DNA from: Areca catechu
Taxonomy: Eukaryota; Streptophyta; Magnoliopsida; Arecales; Arecaceae
Direction of reading: 5' to 3'
DNA length: 64,000 nucleotides
Assembly (NCBI GenBank): GCA_021397845.1
Contig: CM038050.1
Span: forward strand, 111,651,891 to 111,715,890
This document shows positions 44,187 to 55,735 of this stretch, piece by piece; position 1 is the stretch's first letter; every line of letters begins with the position of its first letter. The notes beneath the pieces were generated by a model that had not been told where the DNA came from, made no database searches, and saw nothing but the letters and a program-made list of their open reading frames with translations. A program made the position numbers and the translations under genes.

Positions 44187-44275
44187 AAGATCATCATCCT
44201 GTATGATACTGGCTTCATTGTCATCCCCGATGACAAAGCATATCTGAGAAGTGCTCCCCGTACCCTCTCTGACCT

Positions 44276-45282
44276 TCAGAGAGGAGGTGTGTATTGTGGT
44301 TGTTCTTGATCTATAAGAACCTCTGGTTGAAGAACTTCACTTGAAGGCTTATCAGTTTGTTGGTTATGTTCTTCACATAATTCAAGTGAAGAATCACTAC
44401 ATCTTTCTTGGATATACTCATGTTCCAAAAATGTAGCATGCCTTCTGACAATTATCTTTTGCTCAGTAGTATTATAAAAGAGGTATCCAATACCCACTTT
44501 TGAATAACCAACAAACCTGTATTTATCAGCCCTTGCACTTAGCTTTTGTCCAAAGGTATTCTTGACATAAGCATGGCAACCCCAAATATTCAAATACTTA
44601 AATTTGATCTTTTGCCATTCCATAATTTATATGGAGTGCTATTCACTGACTTAGATGGAACCCTGTTTAATATGTATGCAGCAGTCTCCAATGCATGTCC
44701 TAAGAAGGAAATAGGAAGATCTGTGAAGCTCATCATGAACCTCACCATGTCCAACAAGGTACGATTTCTCCTTTTTGCCACTCCATTTAACTAGGGTGTA
44801 TAAGGAAGGGTCCATTCAAAAATAATGTCTTTGTCCTTGAGATGGTTCAAAAACTCACGAGACAAGTATTCCCCTCCTCGATCAGACTGAAGATCTTTAA
44901 TACTAAGTCCAATTTATCTTTCAACCATACTATGATATTCTTTAAACTTATCAAAGGCTTCGGACTTATGTTTCATAAGATACACATAACCGAACCTTGA
45001 TAAATCATCAATACAAGTGATGAAATAAGAATATCCTCCTCTGGCCTGAGTTGACATAGGTCCACACACATCAGTATGTACAAGACCTAATAATTCAGTT
45101 GCCCTTTCCCCATATCCAGTGAATGGAGACTTGGTCATTTTTCCTTTGAGGCAAGACTCACAAGTTCCTAATGATTGAAAATCATCAGGGTCAAAGTAAT
45201 CCTCTTTGACTAACTTGTTTATCCTTGACTCACTGATATGACCTAACTGGCAATGCCAAAGATATGTGATATTGACATTATC
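44276..45282 (-). pseudogene. C1 integrase
   Basis: The 44914-45138 frame has GLVHTDVCGPMSTQARGGYS and then DLSRFGYVYLMKHKSEAFDK. The 44590-44781 frame has AKRRNRTLLDMVRFMMSF and YILNRVPSKSVNSTPYKLWN, where the family reads NGV(S/A)ERRNRTLLDMVRSMM. The 44276-44623 frame has the C-terminal part with WGCHAYVKNTFGQKLSARAD. Single stops at about 44790 and 44912 separate them. The segment between 44790 and 44912 encodes the D-RGGEYLS block with its catalytic Asp. Confidence 0.85.
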
Positions 45283-45909
45283 TTATTTTCTCTTCTTATC
45301 ATCTACAAGAAGTATTTCATCATCGAGTACTAAAGTTAGAAGACCATTCGCAAAGCAACCATGCCCAAATATTGTATTATTATGAAGAATAGGGCAGTCA
45401 CTACTCTTTACACTTATTTCATATCCTTGTTGTAACAACAAGGGTATAGAAATAATGTTTCTTACAATATTTGGCATATAGTAGCATTCTTCCAACCTTA
45501 TGATATTACTCGAAGATAATAACAGAAGATAGGTGCCCACAGCTTCAGCATATATGGGTTCTCCACTTGCCCCATATAATTTGAAGTCACCTTTCTTCAA
45601 ATTTCTAATTCTGTGGAGTCCATATAAAGATTTACAAATATGTGACCCACATGTGGTATCCAATACCCATGAATTAGAAATAGATTCACTCAATGATAAA
45701 TTGGTTTGTATCATGTACAAACCCCTAGATACACCACTTGCATCTAGCTTCACATTTGCAAGACAAGTCTTGCAATCCTTCTTCCAAAGCCCAAACAAGC
45801 TGCAATGGAAACAGGCTCCATCAGCCTTCTTCCTCAAACAGTCCCCATAGTTTGAACTGGTTAACTTATTAGCATCCAAGATGCCATACAATGATAAATT
45901 TTGAGCCAT
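45283..45909 (-). pseudogene. C1 gag-protease fusion frame with an internal gag deletion
   Basis: 208 open codons. The start MAQNLSLYGILDANKLTSSN matches the C2 gag start, but after NYGDCLRKKADG it jumps to the zinc-knuckle region (CFHCSLFGLWKKDC; the His is replaced by Trp-like spacing) and then the protease WVLDTTCGSHICKSL, with the catalytic Asp kept. Compared with C2 about 0.6 kb of gag core is missing and the frame is retained. Without the gag core it could not form particles. Confidence 0.8.
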
Positions 45910-47230
45910 AAAAATAAATGTCCCATATTTAATTAAAGAACAATATCAGCATACCACTCAAGATGACATCCATAACTAGATAAGGACTTTCTATCAAATT
46001 ATGTCTCCCACTATTTTCTTCAAATACCATAACCCTCAACTATGGTAAGCGAGAAAACTTTCCTGGTTTCCTTAGTGGGGTTGAGATCCTTATTTCTCAT
46101 GAGTGCCTTGTGTATGCATAACAAATACACATGAGTTCAAAGGTAGGACAACCTTTCCAAATGCAACCCATGCAATTCTCAATAATTATCTTTGCCTTTA
46201 AGATACTTATGGCCTTGTGTATGCACAACAAACCATAATGTCTTAGTTTAGTCGGACCCATCATTTCCATATAGCCATGATTGAATAATGTTACCCTGGT
46301 GTATGCATAACAAACAACATTTCCAACAATGCCATAAAGCATTAAGTGCACCAAGACAAATCTTATATCAAACCCTAGAGTAGGCCTTGTGTATGCACAA
46401 CAAACCTACTATAGTCTTGACATAAATTTGGCTTAGCATGAAGGAAGGCAAAATATAGTACACTTAACCAATTAGCATTATCAAATTAAGATTTAGATAT
46501 GACCAAATTAGCCAGGTGAGTGGAAGGGGTGAGGGGGTCCCCCTGTTGCTTTCCTTAGACACCAATTAGATTGGCCAGGTCAGTCAACGAAACCAATTAA
46601 AAATCTCATTTCCTTTACCTTCCCAGAACCACTTGCCTAGACACCAATTGGCTGATCAAACCCTAACCGGTTTTGCTTTTTGACTAAGTTTTATATTATG
46701 ACTAAATATAGTTATTAATGAGGGATTTGATGGTCTCAAAGCACATTCAAAAACTATCATGATAATAATGTTTATTACTACTAGTATAAACATAAACATG
46801 ATATCCTAGTTTATAACAAATATAAACCCAATGCATATCACTCTAGCATATGCATTAAAATTCATGTCATCAAGCATATTACCCTAATATGCATAGCATT
46901 GTATGACAATTAGCATATTACCCTAATATGCAAATCAAGACATGATAAAATACCATTCACCTCACTTATTCATGGGATATGGCCACAACGGCATCCCTAC
47001 ACATCATAGGAGATCCATTGAATGGAAAGAGAGGGCCTTTTAACCCTACTTGGCTTCTATGACCAGATGGCCAAAGTGACTAACCCAATCCAAAGCAACT
47101 ACTTGGTTCATGCATAATTTTATATTGACATAATATCATACATATGAACATGGTCGAGTCGACTCGATAAGGTTCGGGTCGGCTCGGTAGTGGAATTTAA
47201 TCAAACTCCAAAATGATTCATAATTGGATG
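45910..47230 (-). other. C1 untranslated leader
   Basis: No coding sequence. It contains four copies of a hairpin-type motif (46106-46405), and a segment at 46560-46680 that matches the C2 leader on either side of the solo LTR at 52761. Confidence 0.7.
46106..46405 (-). repeat. Four copies of a 20-bp hairpin motif in the C1 leader
   Basis: Plus-strand copies CCTTGTGTATGCACAACAAAC or variants at about 46106-46126, 46213-46233, 46295-46315 and 46384-46405. On the element strand each reads GTTTGTTGTGCATACACAAGG, in which TTGTG and CACAA can pair around a 4-nt loop. Confidence 0.75.
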
Positions 47231-47233
47231 CCA

Positions 47234-47253
47234 CAAGGATGGCTCTAATACAA
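47234..47253 (-). promoter_or_regulatory. C1 primer-binding site
   Basis: Minus strand reads TTGTATTAGAGCCATCC next to the 5' LTR, a degraded TGGTATCAGAGCCA (Met-tRNA type). Confidence 0.7.
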
Positions 47254-47254
47254 T

Positions 47255-49892
47255 TGATGAGAATTCTCCCGGGGTGCCGGAAATCATGCAGCATGCGGAA
47301 TTGACTTTCAAAACAAAATTTCATAGCATGATACCCTAACATGTATAACATATATAGAAAACCATAATTCCCAAGAACCTCTTGTGCAATATCAACTAAT
47401 GAATCATAAAATAGAGTCAAGAAAAATACCTGGATCGCTGAAACCCAATTTTTTCACAATGTTCACAAGTGCAAACCCTCCAACGGTGATCCACACGAAA
47501 CTCGAACCAAGGAAGAACTCCTTCTTCAAGTTGCTTGGAGAAGTGGAACTCTTTCGGCAGCCTTTGGTCTATTGACCACTATAGGACACCCTATCCTACT
47601 GAAGGGCACTCAAGACACTATCCTAAACCACTTTAGATTCTAGGAGTACCCTCCATTAGGACCCTATAGGCTTATGTCCTAAAACCAAGCCTTGTCCTAG
47701 TGTAGAAGAACTTGTCTTGACAAGACAAGTGTTGTCCTAAAACAAGAAGGAGGGAGGGAGAAAGTGGAAGACTCTCAGACAGACTCTCGGGAAAATAAAA
47801 ACACTGATCTCAGAAGACCGAAGAAGAAGAAGTCATAGAAGTGTTTCTCATTTCACCATACCCCATATTTATAATCTCAGATGGGGCGTGAAATGCATCC
47901 CGACAATACTTATCATATATGAAACATCATATCTGATAAGACTCTTCGGTAATGGAGAGTCATTTCAGTGTTCTCTCACTTACCATATCAATCCCCATCA
48001 TACCATGTGTCAAATACCAATTTCTGAGATAGGGAGACACCTCTTCTAATCTGAAGTAATGCGTGGCTTGAAGAGTTTTAGAGGAAGAAGGACTCTGCCC
48101 TCTATTGTGCGTGCGCATATGAAGAGGTGCGACTCTTCATGTGCGCGCCACCTTTCACATCTCTTCAAGCCATCCCATTCAAACGTTAAACTAGTCTTTT
48201 GACTTGTCAAGGTATGGGTATTGAGCTAAGAGGTGCCTACATGATGAAGCTCCCAGAGTCTCATTTGCAGAAGGACTCTCAGTCCATCTTCATGCCATAC
48301 TTTCTCCCGGGTGCACCAAAGGGCACCAATAGTCTTTACCTTTCCATTTAGTCCACCCAAAGCATCAAATTGACTTGATCAAACATATGCAATATGGGTG
48401 TCATTGGAAAGGAAATCAAATAAGTTTTCTAACCATATTTTTTATTTTTAGATCAAAGGTCTGTAGCTCCTTCTGTGCCTTTTTGAAGTTAAGGTGTCTT
48501 TTAGGTACCAAGAGTCCCATGCCATTGTGACTCATCATATATGGTGCCTAACATGCCTAAAAATTCAAATAAAAATTAGATCAAGCTCTGATTTGGATAG
48601 CCCCAGTTAGGACTCAACCTAATTTAGGTTTTCTATAATTAGGTTAGCCCAATTATCAAGCAACCGAACCCAATCCAATTGGGTTAAAAATTAGGTTAGC
48701 CTACATATGCTAGTATGCAATCTGGCTAACCAATTAGGATCCTATGATCTTAATTAAATCATAAATGACTTCCTTGGCCAAGTCTCTATTGTGTGTGACC
48801 CATTAGGTTCCACATCTAGCCAGCAGTAGGTTTAGGTTTGAGCCGATTCGATCCGATCGAACCCGATTGACCTAATTAGATCAAATTGGCTCACCTAATT
48901 GTCCAATTCGAATCACACATCGAATTGACTCATGAAACCAAACCAATTGGTTCATGAAAACCTACAAGACAAGATTAACGTTTAGCAATGTGTCATGCCT
49001 ACCCGAAAGATGAGAAATTTGATGAAAAAAATCAAAATACCCTTCAGTAGAATATTACCGTGCAATTCAATCTTTCGATCTCCCATTATCCCGATTAAGT
49101 GATAGGTATGGATATATGTCAAACCCTAATACTTAATCATATCAAATCTCAGCTCGATCATGAGGACTCAACTGATGATTGATTAGATTTCACTAATCTC
49201 ATCCTGCTTTGATCAAAGGCTCCTTGAGTCTCTCATCGATGAGATTGCATGGGATAACAATTTCTCTTACCAGGAATGATCGATTCCTTGTTGGTCCACT
49301 CACATCCTTCGTATACCTTCCATCATACCCAGAACATCCCGTACATGCCGTAATGGCATGAATGAGTATGAACCGAAGTATGGCTTAGTGTGCACAAGGA
49401 ACCATGGTGACCTCAGGTCTATAGATCACATGCACATCTTCTACTCTGGGATCCATCTTTTGACAAGTAGTAAGACTTCCATAAGATAACCCCGGTGCGG
49501 ATCAGTTCAGTGTACTCATACCCTGATGAGCACCCTTATCCTTGTATTAGTATCTCTACACAAGTGGTTGTGAGATCAACTACCCTCATCAATTGAGCAT
49601 ACATAGGATAAGCTAGTCTTTTCGGATTCATCGATCCTCGAATCGATGGTCCAACGACTACGAACATTCTAGATTAGGATTTATAGGAATTAGGTCTCAC
49701 TGTTATGAACTCCATCATAACCCTAACTCCATTTCCCTAATTTATAGGGTTCATCATAATCAATAAAAAAATATGACACAGTAATATATGATGAATCAAA
49801 TGCCTTTATTAATATGAAAGTATGTCATACATAAGCTGGAAGTTTACAAAAAGGCCCTCATAATGATTGGCTCTTAGGGCACTTTTCTATCA
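47255..49892 (-). mobile_element. C1 5' LTR
   Basis: 2638 bp, plus-strand ends TGATGAGAATTCTCCC and CTTTTCTATCA, alignable over its whole length with 39972-42604. The minus-strand TATA-like site lies at about 47865-47880. Confidence 0.9.
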
Positions 49893-49897
49893 TGGGT

Positions 49898-52272
49898 GAT
49901 TCCAGGCATTTCTATAATCTTCCAACTCATGTATGATATTACTTATTAATAAAAGGCAATATTGATTCATCATACTGCTGTATCTTATCAAGATTATGAT
50001 GAACCACATAGGTTAGGGTAATGGAATTAGGATTATAATGGAGATCATAGCAGTGACACCTAAGTTCCTATAAACTCTAATCTAAAATATTTCTAGTTAT
50101 TGAATCATCAATTCGGGGATCGATGTTTTCGGAAAGAATAGCACATCCTATATATGCTCGATGGAGAGGGTGGTTGATCTCATAGCCACTTGTATAGGGA
50201 TACTAATAAAAAGATGTGGGTGCTCATTAGGATATGAGTTCACTGAACTGATCTACCTTGAGAATATCTTACGGAGGTCTTACTACTTATCAAAAGATGT
50301 TTCTCATAGTGGGAGTTGTGCAAGTGATCCTTGGACTTGAGATCATTAGGTTCCTTATGCATATAAAGCCATATTTTGGTTCATACTCATTCATGACAAA
50401 GAGTCATGTATGGGGTGTTCTTGAATATGGTAGATTATGCATAAAGGATATGAGTGGAGTAACAAGGAATTAATCACTCCTAATAAGAGGAGGACTTGTT
50501 TCATATAATCTTTTTGATTGTTGACTCAAGAAGTCTTTGATCAAAGCAGGATGAGATTAGAAAGAGTTTCTAATCTTTTATTGATTGAATCTTTATTATC
50601 AAATTACGATTTAAAAAGATTAAGTGCTAGGGTTTGACAATTCTCCATACCCATCACTTATTCAGAATAAAGGAAGATCGAAGGATTTAATTATATGGTA
50701 ACTTTTCATTAAATGGTATTTTGATAATTTCTATCAAGTTTCTCATCTTTCAGGTAGGCATGATACATTGCTAGACATCAATCATGTCTTGTAGATTTTC
50801 ATGAATCAAATTGGTTGGATTCATGAGTCAATTTGGAAGTTAGTTCGAATTGGTAACATGGGTCAGCTCGATTTGACCTAATTAGATCAATCAATTTTGT
50901 TCGAATCAAAATAGCTTGGGCCTGGACCTATTGCTGGCTAGATATGGAGCCTAAAGGGTAACATATGCTAGGGAATTGGCCAAGGAAGATAATTGGATTT
51001 TGGTTAGGGTCATTGGATCCTAATCGGCTAGCTAATTTGCATACTAGCGTATACATGCTAACCAAACTCCTAACCCAATTAGATTGGGTCAGTTTGCTTG
51101 CTATTTGGGCTAAGTAATTTAAGTGAGACTTAGATTGGGTTGATTCCTAATTGGGATAGTTTTTATCTATATTTATCTGGAATTTATTGAACATTATCCT
51201 TAGATTATGGAAGAGTCCAAAGGGGGTTGGACTCTTGGTGCCATATTGGCATGCACCAAGATTAAGGGGCATAAAAAGACCAAGAGTCCTTCTACTACTT
51301 AATCACCTATTCCAGATAAGTGATAGGCCTCTCTCCCTTATCCCCATGCCCATTTGAATTGAGCTTAATCAATCAAAAGGTTGGTTATGGCATGGAGAAG
51401 TATTGCACACAAAATGAAGGGACAAAATGAAGGGATGCATCCCTTCATGTTTGGCATGCAATCATAAATCCAGAAGTCCTTCTGTTAGAAGGCTTTTGGT
51501 TCTCTGATACAACCTTTGGGATCACACGTTCCTTAGTCAAATTTTGATCAGTTACTTGCCACATGGCAAGTGGAAAAATCGCTGGAAAATTGAAGAGATA
51601 CATATATGTCTCTTGGCACGGTGATATGGCATGATGTAACATATCAAGATAAAATCTTTCATGCAAGGGACTCCTTCTGCTTGAAGGGTCCTATCTGATC
51701 ATTAAAAAATTAGATCAAGGGCTAAGAAAAAGATTTATTAGGCACCCCCTCACTCAGTATATAAAGGCATCGATATTCTGCTGCAAATTAGATCCGTAAA
51801 AAATCTTTTCGATTTCTCTTCCTTCTCTTAGGAAAAAAAGTCTTCTTTAAAACAAGGCTTATCATTTTATGACAAGTGTTTATAAAGAGATATAGGAGTG
51901 ATAATTAAGTTATGAGAGAGGATTCAAAGAGGTCTCTGAGTGCCCTATAAGAGGGTAGGGGTTTCAGCAAAGGGAGAAAGGCTGCTGAAGGAAGAAAGGC
52001 TACTGAGAAGAGTCCTAGTCAAATAAGCAAGCTCGATAGGAGTGCCTCCTTGGTTTGGTTCCTATTTGGATTAACTCTGGAGGGCATACACTTGTGTTCC
52101 TTTTAGAAATTAAGGAGTATAGCACTCCAGGAATTCCTTTATAATTTTAAAGTTATGATTTATTAGTTGTCATGGTCAAGTGGTCCTTGGATCTAGTGTT
52201 CTGGCTGATTAGGATTTCAATAAAGAAAATTTTTGAAATCCAATCTTCCACTACATCAGCCTAAGCCCAACA
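49898..52272 (+). mobile_element. C2 5' LTR, main part
   Basis: Continues from 39971 after C1. It aligns as the reverse complement of the C1 LTRs (for example the ATGTATGATATTACTTATTAAT stretch near 49932 and the GGCATGATACATTGCTAGACATC stretch near 50757). TATA-like CAGTATATAAAGGC at about 51756. It ends at CCCAACA just before the primer site; an alternative end is CTACATCA at about 52258. Confidence 0.82.
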
Positions 52273-52273
52273 G

Positions 52274-52286
52274 TGGTATCAGAGCC
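52274..52286 (+). promoter_or_regulatory. C2 primer-binding site
   Basis: TGGTATCAGAGCC, an exact match to the canonical Met-tRNA-type site of plant copia elements. Confidence 0.92.
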
Positions 52287-52760
52287 ATATTGATTCTTGT
52301 AATTAGTAGTCATTTTAGTGTTAATTGCTTGCTTTGCTATTTCTCTTGCATGATTAGTTCATATTATATATGTGATATGTTATGCTCCTAGTAACTACTT
52401 CAGATTGAGTTAGTCACCATGGCCGTCCAGTCAAAGGAGCAATGTAGGGTTTAAAACCCTCTCTTCCCATTCAATGGGATCTCCTATGACGTGTTAGGGT
52501 GCTGCTATGGCCATATCCCATGAACAAGTAAGGTGAACGGGTTGTTATTTTAATCATGTTTTGGTTATGCATATTAGGGTTAATATACTTATCTGTTGGA
52601 ATATGTGTCATGTTGTCATGTTTAATTAGGATGTGTTTGAGACCATCAAATCCCTCATAAAACTCATATTTAGTCATAGTATAAGTTAATCGTGATGCAA
52701 ATCCATTTAGGGTTTGATTAGCAAATTGGTATCTAAGCAAGTGGTTCTGGGAAGGTAAAA

Positions 52761-54382
52761 TGATGCAGAACATATAAGATGATGCGATGCGGAAGTAAAT
52801 TAAGACTATTTTTTTTTTTTTTTTTTTTGTGTTTTGTTAGAAGTTGGCTTGACTCAAAAACAAGGCTAACTAATATTGAAAGAAAATATGCACTGAAAGA
52901 AAGCACAATTCAAAAGAGTAGATTATCAGAGTAATAAAGAAGTAGGATCGCTGGGGATTGAGAAACCCCCAGACCTAGGGTTTACTCATCTTTCAAGAAA
53001 CAGATGAAGAGAGAAGAGAAGGTTTTATACCTGACTGTGATATCTCTCTTTGCTTCAATTGAAGGACACTCTCGAGCAGATTGTAGGATCCTTGGAGATG
53101 GGATATCTTCGCAATGGATCCTCGGATTGTAGTCCTATGGCAAGGTTGGCCTTCTTCTCGTACTCTGGATCTGGAAAGGATGAAGAACAAGATAAGGATG
53201 TAAGAAACTCAAAGAAGAGACCTTTACCTGGGATAGCTCCGGACTGCTCGAACTTTGAAGATGAGGGAAGAGTATGGAGGTGGCGATGGAAGATGGAGTG
53301 GATTTAGGGTTTGGCTGGTAGGGTGGCGGCTTGCAGATGAAAAGGACCTAGGGCTTGATATAGTGGGCGGTGGCTTGGAGAAGGAGATGGCGGCCTTGAA
53401 TGAAGTGGGAATAGGGTTTAGGAATTTGGGTGTTGGCGGCTAGGATGATGAAAGGAAATTAGGGTTGGCGGCCAGGGATGAAAGCGGGGCAGGGTTTTGG
53501 TAACTTTGGAGATCTCTCACCTCCTCAAGGCTCCAATGGAACCCGGATTTACTCCCTCATGGAGCTCAACACTCAAAGAAGTGCAGAAGAAGAGAACATA
53601 AGGTTGCTCAACACAAGAAAAGATTTCATTTACTCATTCCCATCAAAAGATTACATAAGGGTCCAATATATAGACCTTGCAAGAGAAACAAAATTACACT
53701 ACTTTCCATGTGGGACTAAACATTCATCCTAAGCATGAAAAACTTCCCCTTGACCGACCAGGCTTCTTTCCTTAGAGTGGGCTGCCTCAAATGCATGGTG
53801 ATGGCTTCATATGGTGGGTATGTGGGGCACCTCCTAGTTCTTCTCCTTAAGTCATGGGTTTTCCTTCCATGACTTGCTCTTTCTTGGTAGAAAATACTCA
53901 TCTCCTAGTCTTTCTCCCCAAGATTAGGCTCCTTCCATTCATAGCCAGGTACTTTAGGCAGGTGTGGGCGCCTACCTTGGAGTTCTCTCCAAGAAAAATC
54001 CCCTGCTCCTTTAGCTTGGTTACTTTTGGCAGCTTGTGGGCACCTTTCTTGACTTCTCCTAAGAAAATTTTCTTGCTCTCTTGGGCATGGGGACCAGGGA
54101 CACTAGGATGAAATGTGGCGCCAACTGGTCCTGGGAGTGTGGCGTCCACTTGCATTTGGCCTTGGAAGAAAAAATGACGCCCTAAGGAATGGCGCCAACC
54201 AGGACTTGACTTGGACATAGACTGAGTCAACATGACTCAACAAAATGAAATGCAGACTCAAAGAAATAAAATAATCTTGTTGACCAGGTCAACCCTTATT
54301 ACAAACCCTAATCTTCAGGCAAGGTCATTCAGAGATCCAGATGGAACCTTGAAGTCTTCTTCTGATTCTGGTGCCCGCACCA
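52761..54382 (-). mobile_element. Solo LTR (gypsy type) in the C2 leader
   Basis: Starts TGATGCAGAACAT and ends GCCCGCACCA, 1622 bp, flanked by TAAAA (52756-52760) and TAAAG (54383-54387). A 20-T run lies near 52809. A minus-strand TATA-like GTCTATATATTGG lies at about 53668-53682. The segment GGGATTGAGAAACCCCCAG near 52957 resembles the LTRs of G3 and the block at 27460. The small open frames inside are not genes. Confidence 0.85.
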
Positions 54383-54594
54383 TAAAGGGAATGACATTTT
54401 TAATTGGTTATGTTGTCTAACCTAGCCAATTCATTTGGGGTCTAAGGAAAGCAATGGGGGGACCCCCTTATCTCTCCTATTTACCTGGCCAATTGGTTAT
54501 ATCTAGACCTTAAATTGGAAATACTAATTGATTAAGCACACTAAAAATTTCCTTCCTTCATGTTAAACCAAATCCATGTCAAAAACTATAGTAG

Positions 54595-54899
54595 GTTTGT
54601 TGTGATTAATACAAGGCCTACTGTAGGATTTGATATGATATTTTTTTTGCTATATTTTATGCTTTATAGCGTGATTGGTGGTGTTGCTTTGTTGTGATTG
54701 ACACAAGGGCAACATTTATCAAACATGGCTGTATGGAAATGAAGGGTTTGACTAAACTAAGACATTATAGTTTATTGTGATTGACACAAGGTTATAGGTG
54801 TTTTAGAGGTAGGTGTTATGTTGAGAGTTGCAAGGGTTACAATTGGAAAGAGTTTCCTACCCTTGAACTCATGGATGTTTATTATGATTAAAACAAGAC
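54595..54899 (+). repeat. Four copies of the leader hairpin motif in C2
   Basis: GTTTGTTGTGATTAATACAAGG at about 54595, TTTGTTGTGATTGACACAAGG at about 54688, TTTATTGTGATTGACACAAGG at 54771 and TTTATTATGATTAAAACAAG at about 54878. They correspond in order and spacing to the C1 copies. Confidence 0.75.
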
Positions 54900-55095
54900 A
54901 TTCATGAGGAATTGGGATCTCAACCCCACTAAGGAAGCCCTGGGAGGGTTTTCCTACTTCCCATAATTGAGGGTTATAGTATTCAAAAGAAAATAGTGGG
55001 AGACATAATTAAATACAAAAGTCCTTGTCTAATTATGAATATCATCATGGCTAGTCTACTTATAGTTGTTCTTTATTTAATATAGATTTTACATT

Positions 55096-55735
55096 ATGGC
55101 TTCTACTCTTTCACTTTGGGGCATCTTGGATGCCAACCAGTTGACTGGTTCGAATTATGTGGACTAGTTGAGGAACCAGAGAATTGTATTAGCTCAGGAA
55201 AAGTTTGCGTATATCCTCGATTCTCCTGACCCAAATCCGATAGGACAGGATGCTACTGAAGAGGAAAGGATCATATATAAAATATGATAGAATGACAGCA
55301 TGACTGTCAAGTGCATCATGTTGGCCTTTATAAGCAATGAGTTGCAGAGACAACATGAGAAAATAGAATCTCAGTCCATATTACTCAATCTTAAAGAGCT
55401 TTATGGAGAGCATAGTTGGATTGCTCGATACGAGACATCGAAGTAGTTATTCCAAGAATGCATGAGTGAGGGCTCTTCCATTCAGGCACATGTCCTCAAG
55501 ATGATTGACCTAATCACTCAATTGGATTAACTGGGATTTGTGATGGATGGAGAGCTTAATCAAGACTTGATCCTGCAGTCACTCCCAGATTCCTTCTAAT
55601 AGTTTATCATGAATTACCACATGAACAAACTGAATTTATTTTTACTTAAGCTGCTGAATATGCTTAAGACATCAGAGAGCCACTTCAAAAGTGATAAGGC
55701 TCAGCTTCTTCTGGTTGATGGAAAGAAAAAGTAGA
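55096..55735 (+). pseudogene. C2 gag
   Basis: ATG at 55096, N-terminus MASTLSLWGILDANQLTGSN. A TAG replaces the usual Trp codon of the NY.dWlr motif a few residues later (about 55164). It continues through LAQEKFAYILDSPDPNP, LQRQHEKIESQSILLNLKEL, IQAHVLKMIDLITQLD and LILQSLPDSF, the UBN2-type gag fold. Several stops follow. Confidence 0.8.

Larger units (their letters stand above)
39972..49892 (-). mobile_element. Complete Ty1/copia element C1 with 2.6-kb LTRs
   Basis: 9921 bp, flanked by identical TGGGT pentamers (39967-39971 and 49893-49897). LTRs 39972-42604 and 47255-49892, interior 42605-47254 on the minus strand with gag remnant, protease, integrase, RT and RNase H. The first 220 bp of the two LTRs differ at about 16 positions by eye. 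It is inserted 12 bp inside the 5' LTR of C2. Confidence 0.93.
52287..55095 (+). other. C2 untranslated leader, split by a solo LTR
   Basis: 52287-52760 and 54383-55095 form one leader of about 1.2 kb once the solo LTR is removed; it matches the C1 leader in reverse (CAAGTGGTTCTGGGAAGGTAAA, then AATGACATTTTTAATTGGTT). No gene is supported. It carries the four hairpin motifs at 54595-54899. Confidence 0.75.
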
